The notes beneath the pieces are model-generated. The model was not told where the DNA came from. It was given only the letters and a program-made list of their open reading frames with translations, and did no database searches. Both the position numbers and the translations under genes were made by a program. Below are positions 7,697-14,232 of a stretch of DNA of 18,348 nucleotides, in pieces; within the stretch, counting starts at the first letter, position 1; each line of letters starts with the position of its first letter. Source of the stretch: CAZWCX01 sp964632945 (GTDB taxonomy: Bacteria > Planctomycetota > MHYJ01 > WSZJ01 > CAZWCX01). The stretch is taken from NCBI GenBank assembly GCA_964632945.1, contig CAZWCX010000135.1, forward strand, positions 1-18,348, read 5' to 3'.

Positions 7697-9829
7697 TCAC
7701 GCGCGGGCGTCGGAGTCGGCGCGGGCCTGCCCTTCGAAGGTGCGCAGCTGCAGTTGCAGCTTCTCCAGCGTCTGCCGGGCGAGCCGCGCGCCTTCGGTCA
7801 GGCCCTGCACGACCGGGTCGTTTGCGGCGAATTGCGCCTTGCGGTCGAGCACCTCCGCGGCCGCGCCGGCGAACAGGTTGTCCACCTGGGACTGCATCTC
7901 CGCCGTCTCGCGCAGCAGGTCCTTGATCCGCTCCTGCGAACGCGCCGTGACCCCGTGACTGCGCAGGTTCGCGAGACAGTCGTCGCGTTCCTTGGTCAAC
8001 CGCTCGAGCATCTTCTCCAGCCGGGTGCGCCCGCCGTCCCGCTCGTGGGCGAGGCGCAGCGCCCGGTCGAGGATCCCGTCGGCCACCTTGCGGCTGAACG
8101 TCGAGGCGAACACCCGCTTGCCCACTTCTTCGACCGGCGCGTTGCGTCCCATCTTCTTCAGTTCGAGCTCGGCCATCAGCTTGAGCTTCTTCGCCTGCGC
8201 GGCCATCTTGCCGAGGAAGCCCGCCTTCTCCGACTCCAGGATCACCTGGTTGATCCGGTCCTCGAGGGCCTGGAGGGCCGCCTCGAAATCGTAAAGCGGC
8301 TTGAAGACCTCGTCGAACTCCGTCAGTTCGTGCTCCCGCTGCAGCTTGTACCCGCGCTCGGCGATCGGCGCCCACTGCTGCGCGATCTCCTGCTGCAAGT
8401 CGCGCAGGTCCTTGCCGTACCGCTCCAGGCGTTGCTCGACATCGCCCAGCTTCTCGGACAGTTGCTGGATTTCCCGGTTGACCACCTGATTGCCGACGAG
8501 GCGGCGCCGGATTTCCTTCACTTCCTGCAAGGCTTTCACGAACGAGGCCGGCGGCTTCGGCGCCCCTTCGGTGCGGGAAAGCAGCGCCTCGCCGAGCGCG
8601 ACCGCCTGCGTCTTGGCGGTCGCCTCCGCATGCGAAACCGCCTTGCGGAGCGACTCGAGCACTTCGCGGGCCGCGACCGGGTTGCGCGGCAATTCCTCGG
8701 GGATCTCCAGGATCCGCCGCCCTCGCCCCAGGGTCGTGCCGCTGCCGGTTCCGGTCCCACCGGACTCGCCGATCATGCGCAGCGCGGCGACGAACGCCTC
8801 CATGGTCGGGTAACGATCGTCGCGGTCGTTGCGAAGGGCCGTCATCACCACGTCGTCCCAGCGCGGATCCAGACCCGGCACCGCTCGGCACGGCGGATCG
8901 AACGCCCCCTTGGGAAGTTTGCGCGTGAGCAGCAGGTAGAGGACGACTCCCAGGGAATAGACGTCGGCGCGGCCGTCCACCTTGCCCGCGTCCACGCCCT
9001 GCTCCGGCGCCATGAAGTCGGCGGTGCCCATCGGCGTGCGCTCGCCGGTGTCGAAGTCCTGCATGTCCTTGAACGAGGCGATCCCGAAGTCGAGTACCTG
9101 CGCCTTGCCGTGCTGGTCGATCAGCACGTTGGACGGCTTGACGTCGCGGTGAATGATGCTGCGCGCGTGCGCGAACGCGAGCGCCTCGCCGACCTGAATC
9201 GCATAGGCGCGGGCCTGTTCCGCGGAAATCCCGCCTTCCTGGATGACGTCGGAGAGGGTCAGCGGCCGGCCGTCGCCGCGCGGACCGTCGACGTACTCCA
9301 TCACGTAGTAGGGGGTTCCCTTGTGGTCGCCGCAATCCAGGATGGCCACGATGTGCGGATGCCGGAGCGCGACGAGGATCTGCGTCTCGCGGCGGAAGCG
9401 TTCGGCGGCGGTCGGCTTCTTGGCCACCTTGGAGGAGAGGACCTTGAGGGCGACCTTGCGGTTGAGCGAGAGCTGGATCGCCTCGTACACGATGCCCATG
9501 CCGCCGGCCTTCAGGCGGTCGACGACCTGGTAGCCGCCGACGAGGAGCGGCGGACCCTGGTCGTCGCCGCGGACGCCGTCCTCCTCGCGGCGCGGGACGT
9601 CCGTGGGGGGGGCATCCCGGGAGATCCGGGAATCCGCCACGCCGGCGGTGAAGGTGGAGGTGGAGGTGGAATTCGGGTCGGCGGGGGACGGCGTGGGGCG
9701 GGCCGCGGCCTTCTCCTTGCGGGCGGGGCGGACCAACTTCTTTCCGCAGGCGGGACACTGGAAGCGTTCGCCGGGAGCGACGTGCTCGACTTCACAGAGA
9801 TTGCCGCAGGGGCAGCGGGCGCGGGCCAT
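7697..9829 (-). CDS. Soluble Ser/Thr kinase with N-terminal zinc ribbon and long C-terminal coiled coil
   Basis: 710 residues with no signal peptide or membrane segment, so it is cytoplasmic. Residues 1-32 hold a zinc-ribbon pattern with Cys6, Cys8, Cys12, Cys25 and Cys28 (CPCGNLC...CPACGKK). A disordered Pro/Ser/Thr/Asp-rich linker (33-95) includes a short Ser-Thr run encoded by a GAGGTG-like microrepeat. The kinase domain covers about 99-352: glycine loop AGGMG (108-112), Lys129, HRDVKPSN with Asp219, DFG at 237-239 and APE at 264-266, all intact. After a Gly/Thr-rich hinge (357-370), residues 380-700 are almost entirely charged helix with heptad character and little Pro or Gly. They probably form a coiled-coil oligomerisation or scaffold region (VVNREIQQLSEKLGDVEQRL). 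Start ATG 9829 has CCGGAG close upstream. The gene follows the M28 peptidase gene on the same strand after 83 bp but has its own likely promoter. Confidence 0.93.
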   Translation of the reverse strand: MARARCPCGNLCEVEHVAPGERFQCPACGKKLVRPARKEKAAARPTPSPADPNSTSTSTFTAGVADSRISRDAPPTDVPRREEDGVRGDDQGPPLLVGGYQVVDRLKAGGMGIVYEAIQLSLNRKVALKVLSSKVAKKPTAAERFRRETQILVALRHPHIVAILDCGDHKGTPYYVMEYVDGPRGDGRPLTLSDVIQEGGISAEQARAYAIQVGEALAFAHARSIIHRDVKPSNVLIDQHGKAQVLDFGIASFKDMQDFDTGERTPMGTADFMAPEQGVDAGKVDGRADVYSLGVVLYLLLTRKLPKGAFDPPCRAVPGLDPRWDDVVMTALRNDRDDRYPTMEAFVAALRMIGESGGTGTGSGTTLGRGRRILEIPEELPRNPVAAREVLESLRKAVSHAEATAKTQAVALGEALLSRTEGAPKPPASFVKALQEVKEIRRRLVGNQVVNREIQQLSEKLGDVEQRLERYGKDLRDLQQEIAQQWAPIAERGYKLQREHELTEFDEVFKPLYDFEAALQALEDRINQVILESEKAGFLGKMAAQAKKLKLMAELELKKMGRNAPVEEVGKRVFASTFSRKVADGILDRALRLAHERDGGRTRLEKMLERLTKERDDCLANLRSHGVTARSQERIKDLLRETAEMQSQVDNLFAGAAAEVLDRKAQFAANDPVVQGLTEGARLARQTLEKLQLQLRTFEGQARADSDARA

Positions 9830-9864
9830 CGAACTCCGGTCCGTTCAGGGTCTGGTGAGGCGAC

Positions 9865-9893
9865 ATGGTACCACCGTTCCGCCTGAGCGTCAA
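9865..9893 (-). promoter_or_regulatory. Sigma-70-like promoter for the zinc-ribbon kinase
   Basis: On the minus strand TTGACG (9893-9888) and TACCAT (9870-9865) are separated by exactly 17 bp. Transcription would start near 9858, giving a leader of about 30 nt to ATG 9829. The -35 lies inside an imperfect hairpin just beyond the M28 stop (9881-9908; outer arms GCCTGA/TCAGGC with one bulge, inner GCG/CGC), which might end the upstream transcript. Confidence 0.5.
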
Positions 9894-9912
9894 ACGCCGC
9901 TTCAGGGCCGGA

Positions 9913-11559
9913 TTACCCGCCCGGGCGGTACTCCACGGTCTGCGGCGTGAAGGCCGTGGGTCGCACTCCGTCGCCGCCCGCATCGGCCGGGCCGGGCTCG
10001 CAATCCCAGCGCAGCGTTCCCACGGGGGTGAACTCGGCGATGCCGAAGAGGGTCTTTCCCTGCAAGGGTCCGCGGTCGAATCCGGTCACGTCCAGGCAGT
10101 GCGGCGTGGTCGCGGCATCGAGGCGCCAGCGGACCTCGAACGCCTCTCCCGAACCCGCGAACCGCCAGGTCGCGGTGCCGTCGTCCCGGAACGTCCACGT
10201 CTGCGTCCCCCCGCGCGCGTCCGTCCCCGACCACACCCCCACCGGCGACGACCCTGGAAACGGCGGCGGCACCGGACCGGGGTGAACGTACGCGAGCTGG
10301 AACAGGAAGAGCACGCATTGCGTCAGCAGCTTGCGCGCATTCGGGATCGCGCCGACTTGTCCGGACTCCGCCACTTTCCCGATCTCGGCGTGAAAGTGTT
10401 CCACGGTCTTGCGCTCGGCCTCCGAGATCGACTGCGAACGCTTCAGTCCTTCGAGCAGTACGAGCCCGTCGCGCGCGGTCTCCGCGGAGATCGGCGGCAC
10501 GCCCTCGTAGCGGAACCGTTGCGCCGTATTTCCCGCCAGCGCCAGGGTCCGCACCAGCCAGCGCGTCGAGTCGGCGAGGATCCGGTAATCGATCGTCTCC
10601 GGCAGGTCGCCGGTCTTGTGGTAGAAGGCCATCCCCGGGTTGTTCACCCAGATCGCCGGAATGGGCGGGTCGGCCTCGTAGAACTTGTCCTGATCGCTGG
10701 AGAAACGCGGGATCACATTGCGGTGCACGAACACCACGTCGTGCTCCGCGAAGCGGCGCGTCTCGCGCAGGAACGCGTGCAGGTCCGGGCTGCGTTCCGC
10801 GCCGGCGACGACGATGACGCCGTAGTCCGGGACGGTACGGCGGCCGAGCGGATCGGCGGAGATGCCGAGCACGATCCGGTCGCGCGGAACGGTGGGCGCA
10901 TCCAGCCAGGCCTTGGCCCCGCGCAGGCCGTGTTCCTCGTCGTCGGTGATGAGGAAGACGATGGAGCGCCGGGGGGCGGCGCCGCCGGACTTGAGGACGC
11001 GGGCGACCTCGAGGGCCGCGGCCACGCCGGCGGCATTGTCGAACGCGCCCGCGAACGGAACCCCCTCCCGGGTCACCCCGAGGTGATCGTAGTGCGCGAG
11101 CAGCACGAGGTATTCCTCTGCCCGCGCCGGATCCGATCCGCGCAGGAGGCCGACGACGTTGTAACCGGTGTCGTTGACGTTTTCCGTGATCGAGCCGTCC
11201 TCGTTGCGCTGGAATCGTCCCGGTTCGCCCGTGCTCGGGTAGTCGAAGAGATAATCCCCGTTCTTGCCCAGCGGTTCGAGCCCGATCGCCGCCATCCGGT
11301 CGCGGATGTCGTCGCGCGCCTGACGGTGCCCGAACGATCCGGGCACCCGCCCGCCGCGCTCGGGGGCGGCGAGAAAGTCGATCGACTCCTGGAGCCGCCG
11401 CGGAGAAACCGCGCGAGCCGCCTCCTCCTGTGCCGGCAGGAGGGCCGCGGGCGGTTCGCTCCGCGTGGCCTCCTGCGCCCCGGCGTTCGCGGCGGCGAGG
11501 AGCAGAAGGAAGGCGAGCAGGGGGCGCGGTCGGCCAACGGCGGTCGGGGGGCGGCGCAT
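9913..11559 (-). CDS. Secreted M28-family metallopeptidase with C-terminal TIGR03067-like domain
   Basis: 548 residues. A Sec signal peptide covers about 1-28 (RPRPLLAFLLLLAAANAGA|QE). The M28 di-zinc aminopeptidase fold follows (about 45-355), and all expected metal ligands can be placed: His146 (AHYDHLG), Asp164 (AFDNAAG), Glu198/Glu199 (DDEEHGL; catalytic base and ligand), Asp226 (SADPLG) and His304 (FYHKTGD). A PA-like insert (TGYNVVGLLRG) precedes the first ligand, as in other M28 enzymes. Residues 360-440 are helical. The last 100 (about 445-548) resemble the lipocalin-like TIGR03067 domain seen mostly in planctomycetes (TWTFRDDGTATW, KTLFGIAEFTPVGTLRW, RPTAF). The start at ATG 11559 has GAGG 6 nt before it; the frame upstream to 11976 is antisense to the Tsr3-like gene. 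Predicted role: release of N-terminal amino acids from peptides outside the cytoplasm. Substrate preference cannot be read from sequence. Confidence 0.93.
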   Translation of the reverse strand: MRRPPTAVGRPRPLLAFLLLLAAANAGAQEATRSEPPAALLPAQEEAARAVSPRRLQESIDFLAAPERGGRVPGSFGHRQARDDIRDRMAAIGLEPLGKNGDYLFDYPSTGEPGRFQRNEDGSITENVNDTGYNVVGLLRGSDPARAEEYLVLLAHYDHLGVTREGVPFAGAFDNAAGVAAALEVARVLKSGGAAPRRSIVFLITDDEEHGLRGAKAWLDAPTVPRDRIVLGISADPLGRRTVPDYGVIVVAGAERSPDLHAFLRETRRFAEHDVVFVHRNVIPRFSSDQDKFYEADPPIPAIWVNNPGMAFYHKTGDLPETIDYRILADSTRWLVRTLALAGNTAQRFRYEGVPPISAETARDGLVLLEGLKRSQSISEAERKTVEHFHAEIGKVAESGQVGAIPNARKLLTQCVLFLFQLAYVHPGPVPPPFPGSSPVGVWSGTDARGGTQTWTFRDDGTATWRFAGSGEAFEVRWRLDAATTPHCLDVTGFDRGPLQGKTLFGIAEFTPVGTLRWDCEPGPADAGGDGVRPTAFTPQTVEYRPGG

Positions 11560-11733
11560 GGGCGGCCTCGGCAAAAGGGCTCGGCAGGGTCCGGACGCCC
11601 GCGATCCTACCCGACCGCGGCCGGGGCGGAAGCGTTTTTCGCGCCGGCCTGCCCGCGCTTCGTAGACCCGTCGCGCCGGCGCCGGTAGAGTGGGAGCGGC
11701 CCCGCACGGCCGGCCGGAAGGCGGGGCGGCCCT

Positions 11734-11737
11734 GGAG
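11734..11737 (+). promoter_or_regulatory. Ribosome binding site deciding the GTG start of the Tsr3-like gene
   Basis: GGAG ends 6 nt before GTG 11744. It favours this start over the in-frame GTG at 11690, which has no comparable site and would add 18 non-conserved residues. Confidence 0.55.
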
Positions 11738-11743
11738 TCGAAC

Positions 11744-12214
11744 GTGCTCGCCGAACTCGTGATCTCCCTCAAGGAAAGCCCGCGCAAGTGCAGCCTGACC
11801 GCCCTGCGCACGGATCCGCGCTTTCGCGTGATCGGATTCGATCCGTACGCACCCGCGCGCGTGAACGGGGGGGTCCTGCTCCATCCCGACGGCCCCGCCC
11901 TCTCCCCCGACGAGGTCGCGCTCGGCCTGATTCTGGTCGACGGATCCTGGCGGTATGCCGCGCGGATGTTGCGCAACCTCGAAGGGCGTTTCGTCCCGCG
12001 CAGCCTCCCCCCCGGTCTGACTTCCGTCTACCCGCGTCGGGCGCGGGAAGGGACCGACCCGGCCGCCGGCCTGGCCTCCCTCGAGGCGCTCTATGCCGCG
12101 CTCTGGCTCGCCGGAAAGGCGCCCGCCGATCTGCTCGATTCGTATCGCTGGCGGGAGGAGTTCCTCGCGCGCAACGCCGCGTGGCTGGAGCGTCACCGCC
12201 ACCCGGCGGGGTGA
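11744..12214 (+). CDS. Tsr3-like (DUF367) protein, putative rRNA aminocarboxypropyltransferase
   Basis: 156 residues from GTG 11744. The order of motifs follows Tsr3, the SPOUT-fold enzyme that moves the aminocarboxypropyl group of S-adenosylmethionine to a hypermodified pseudouridine in small-subunit rRNA of eukaryotes and archaea. It has an N-terminal strand then SPRKCSLTAL (compare DPKRCTGxKL), GGVLLHPDGPALSPDE (compare the SP-D loop), LGLILVDGSWRYAARML (compare VDCSWK), LPPGLTSVYP (compare LPxLVAANP), and LASLEALYAALWLAG followed by YRWREEFLARN (compare LSxxEAxAAALYI and FKWGxxFLxxN). Differences: Cys of DCSW is Gly, and the AANPVNYG loop is divergent, so activity or substrate may have changed. 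The RLI-type metal-binding N-terminus of some archaeal versions is absent. It is divergent from the M28 gene with a 184-bp gap that shows no convincing promoter. Family assignment is confident, function is not. Confidence 0.82.
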   Translation: MLAELVISLKESPRKCSLTALRTDPRFRVIGFDPYAPARVNGGVLLHPDGPALSPDEVALGLILVDGSWRYAARMLRNLEGRFVPRSLPPGLTSVYPRRAREGTDPAAGLASLEALYAALWLAGKAPADLLDSYRWREEFLARNAAWLERHRHPAG

Positions 12215-12242
12215 GCGCACGAGCCGTTCCCGCGTCCCCTCG

Positions 12243-12257
12243 GGCGCGTCTCGCGCC
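12243..12257 (+). terminator. Short GC hairpin after the Tsr3-like gene
   Basis: GGCGCG (12243-12248), loop TCT and CGCGCC (12252-12257) form a 6-bp stem 29 bp past the stop. There is no T-tract, so termination is uncertain. Confidence 0.3.
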
Positions 12258-12268
12258 GACCCTCCCGA

Positions 12269-12307
12269 GCGATTGAAGTTGCAATCGCGCCGGGGGGCAT
12301 GTAAATT
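12269..12307 (+). promoter_or_regulatory. Promoter with palindromic operator candidate before the EF-hand gene
   Basis: TTGCAA (12279-12284) and TAAATT (12302-12307) are 17 bp apart and fit a sigma-70-type promoter, giving a leader of about 45 nt. A perfect 7-bp inverted repeat, GCGATTG (12269-12275) and CAATCGC (12282-12288) with a 6-nt spacer, overlaps the -35 box, as expected of an operator. It could also act as a hairpin. Confidence 0.45.
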
Positions 12308-12357
12308 CGTCCCTTGGGTGTGCGCAGAACCCTGTCCGGTCTGAAGGAGTAACGTCG

Positions 12358-13101
12358 ATGTTGCGATTCTGGGGAATCGGTCTGGTACTCGCCTCTGCCC
12401 TGGTTCTTCTTGCCGGTCCGGGAGCATGGGCGGACGGCAAGGGAAAGGGCAAGGGCGACAATCGCGATGACGCGAAGAGCGGAAAGAGCGATGTTTTCGG
12501 CGACGGCGACTCCGGGCACGGAAACGATCCGGCCGTCGGCGACGCGGTCAGCGAGTTGACGGACGACGACGTGCTCGACGGCGGAGAGGAAGGGGATGAC
12601 AAGGAACACGCCGAATGGTGCCGCAAGGTGAGGAAGGAGTTCGACCGGAACGGGGATGGAAAGTTGAGCGACGGGGAACGCGAAAAGGCCAAGAAGTTCC
12701 TGGCCGAAAAGCGCGAGAAAGGCGCCCGCGAGCGGTTCCTCAAGGAGGCGACCCGCGATCAACGCGGCCGCATCTCCGATGAGGAAGAAGGGCGCGTCAA
12801 GCGGAAGCTCGAGGAACACCGTCGCCGCTGCCATGAGCACAAGCGAAGGATTCACCAGCATTTCGACAAGGACAAGAACGGCAAGCTGGATGCCCGGGAG
12901 CGCGCCCACCTTCGCAAGGAGTGGAAGGATCGGGGCAAGGAGAAGCACGAACACGGGGACAAGGAGCACGCCAAGGACAAGGAGAAGGAAAAGGACAAGG
13001 ACAAGAGCAAGGACCATGGCCACGGCAAGGGACACGACAAGGGGAAGGGCAAGGGCCATGAGAAGGACAAGGGCGAGGGCCACGAGAAGCACCATGACTA
13101 A
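12358..13101 (+). CDS. Secreted EF-hand protein with Lys/His/Asp/Glu low-complexity tail
   Basis: 247 residues. A signal peptide spans 1-25 (MLRFWGIGLVLASALVLLAG, cleavage after AWA). An acidic, Gly/Asp-rich stretch (26-80) follows. Two good calcium-binding EF-hand loops are visible: 96-107 (DRNGDGKLSDGE) and 170-181 (DKDKNGKLDARE), each with ligands at positions 1, 3, 5 and 12. Between them a degenerate loop (about 132-143) keeps Asp134, Gly137, Ile139 and Glu143 but has Arg at position 5. Two cysteines (88 and 158) could pair. Residues 190-247 are a polyampholyte tail of Lys, Asp, Glu, His and Gly, with His/Gly repeats such as DHGHGKGHDKGKGKG. Start ATG 12358 has AAGGAG 8 nt upstream. Likely an extracytoplasmic calcium-binding protein, and the His-rich tail might bind transition metals (inference). 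It resembles EF-hand/CREC-like secreted proteins common in planctomycetes, and no precise function is known. Confidence 0.92.
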   Translation: MLRFWGIGLVLASALVLLAGPGAWADGKGKGKGDNRDDAKSGKSDVFGDGDSGHGNDPAVGDAVSELTDDDVLDGGEEGDDKEHAEWCRKVRKEFDRNGDGKLSDGEREKAKKFLAEKREKGARERFLKEATRDQRGRISDEEEGRVKRKLEEHRRRCHEHKRRIHQHFDKDKNGKLDARERAHLRKEWKDRGKEKHEHGDKEHAKDKEKEKDKDKSKDHGHGKGHDKGKGKGHEKDKGEGHEKHHD

Positions 13102-13130
13102 TCCTGCCTGAGGCCTTCCGACGGCGATGG

Positions 13131-13167
13131 GGCCGGCGAATGGGCGCGAGGTGCCCGTTCGCCGGCC
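13131..13167 (+). terminator. Strong 15-bp hairpin after the EF-hand gene
   Basis: The left arm (13131-13145, GGCCGGCGAATGGGC) and right arm (13153-13167, GCCCGTTCGCCGGCC) pair over 15 bp with one G-T wobble around a 7-nt loop, 29 bp past the stop. Only a broken T-rich stretch (ATTCCTT) follows, so it is an I-shaped or weak-tract terminator. Confidence 0.65.
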
Positions 13168-13243
13168 GCGCCGATTCCTTCGGGGGCCCCGAGCGGGCGG
13201 GGGCGCCGACCCTGGATTCGCCCGATCCCCCCATAAATCGATC

Positions 13244-13272
13244 AAGACAATCCCGCCCGGGATCCGTATAAT
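13244..13272 (+). promoter_or_regulatory. Sigma-70-like promoter of the MBL-fold gene
   Basis: AAGACA (13244-13249) and a perfect TATAAT (13267-13272) are separated by 17 bp. Transcription would begin near 13279, leaving a 5' leader of about 104 nt that is GC-rich and can fold (CCCCG.../...CGGGG around 13279-13300). No known riboswitch was recognised in it. Confidence 0.62.
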
Positions 13273-13382
13273 CAAACACCCCGGCGCGAAGGGCGCGGGG
13301 TCGTGGATTCCGTGCTGCGACGTCGACGGCCGGCGTGTGGGTGCCGCAGGGCGCAGCGAGGGACCGAACAGGGGAGCGCGGC

Positions 13383-14141
13383 ATGAAGCTCACCTTCCTG
13401 GGCACCGGATCCGCCTTCACCATGGAGAACTACCAGAGCAATCTGCTCCTGGAGGTCGACGGGAAGCGGCTCCTCATCGACTGTGGGGGCGATGTCCGCC
13501 ACGCCCTGAAGGCCAAGGGCTTCGGTTCCGCGGACATCGACGCGGTCTACGTCAGCCACCTTCACGCCGACCACATCGGCGGCCTGGAGTGGTTTGCGCT
13601 CACGCGCTATTTCGGGCCCCCGGGCCGTCCACGCCCCAGGTTGTTCGTCAACGAGAAGCTCGCGGTCGAACTCTGGCACAATTCCCTCAAGGGGGGTCTC
13701 GGCACGCTGCAGAATCTGATCGCCGACCTCGACACCTACTTCGAGGTCAAGCGACTGCGCAAGAACGAGGGGTTCGAGTTTGCCGGGGTGCATCTCCAGA
13801 CCGTTCAGACCGTGCACTACATGGACGGGTACGAGATCGTTCCCTCCTACGGGCTGCAGTGGAAGGGGCCGGGGGGGCGCACGATTTTCCTGACCACGGA
13901 CACGCAGTTCTGTCCCAATCAGATCCGGGACTTCTATCGCTCCGCCGACGTCATCTTCCATGATTGTGAGACCGGCAAACCGCCGTCGGGGATCCACGCG
14001 CACTTCGACGAATTGAGCACCCTTCCCGAAGACTTGCGGCGCAAGATGTGGCTCTACCATTACCGCGACGGGGCAAGGCCGGACGCCCGGGAGCGCGGAT
14101 TTGCGGGGTGGGTGGAGAAGGGGCAGTCGTTCGAGTTCTAG
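13383..14141 (+). CDS. MBL-fold metallo-hydrolase (RNase Z/phosphodiesterase-like)
   Basis: 252 residues. The N-terminus MKLTFLGTGSAFTMENYQSN is typical of the RNase Z-like branch of the metallo-beta-lactamase superfamily. The di-metal site can be traced: HLHADH (His59, His61, Asp63, His64), His145 (TVHYMDG), Asp173 (TTDTQF) and His236 (YHYRDG); HAHFDEL (205-211) sits where RNase Z has its H-S-T motif. True RNase Z is about 300 residues with an exosite arm. This protein is shorter and I see no arm, so a tRNA-processing role is not assured; a phosphodiesterase or phosphorylase-like hydrolase is equally possible. No signal peptide, so cytoplasmic. Start ATG 13383 has GGGGAG 6 nt upstream; the longer frame from 13335 lacks such a site. 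It is transcribed alone from its own promoter and converges with the kinase gene downstream. Confidence 0.9.
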   Translation: MKLTFLGTGSAFTMENYQSNLLLEVDGKRLLIDCGGDVRHALKAKGFGSADIDAVYVSHLHADHIGGLEWFALTRYFGPPGRPRPRLFVNEKLAVELWHNSLKGGLGTLQNLIADLDTYFEVKRLRKNEGFEFAGVHLQTVQTVHYMDGYEIVPSYGLQWKGPGGRTIFLTTDTQFCPNQIRDFYRSADVIFHDCETGKPPSGIHAHFDELSTLPEDLRRKMWLYHYRDGARPDARERGFAGWVEKGQSFEF

Positions 14142-14162
14142 CCCGCTCGATCGCGCGTGCGC

Positions 14163-14180
14163 CGACGGGGCGCGCCGTCG
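14163..14180. terminator. Hairpin in the convergent gap between MBL and kinase genes
   Basis: CGACGG (14163-14168) and CCGTCG (14175-14180) form a 6-bp stem with a 6-nt loop between two convergent stop codons (14141 and 14233). It could serve both strands. There is no T-tract on either side. Confidence 0.35.
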
Positions 14181-14232
14181 CGAGTCCGGCCGCGCCGCCT
14201 CGCGCGGATCGGCGCCCCGGGCGGATCAGGGT

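Noticed and set aside
7754..9886. 710-codon plus-strand frame opposite the zinc-ribbon kinase
   Set aside because: It is an exact shadow of the minus-strand kinase, which has all catalytic motifs. The plus-strand translation shows no domain.
9902..12427. 841-codon minus-strand frame spanning the M28 gene and beyond
   Set aside because: It runs across the M28, Tsr3-like and EF-hand genes in the wrong frame and shows no domain. The M28 frame has all metal ligands.
12193..13275. Minus-strand frame giving a very hydrophobic, membrane-like protein
   Set aside because: The hydrophobic run is the complement of AAG/GAC/GAG-rich codons of the EF-hand protein tail. It has no ribosome binding site and overlaps the Tsr3-like gene end and the hairpin.
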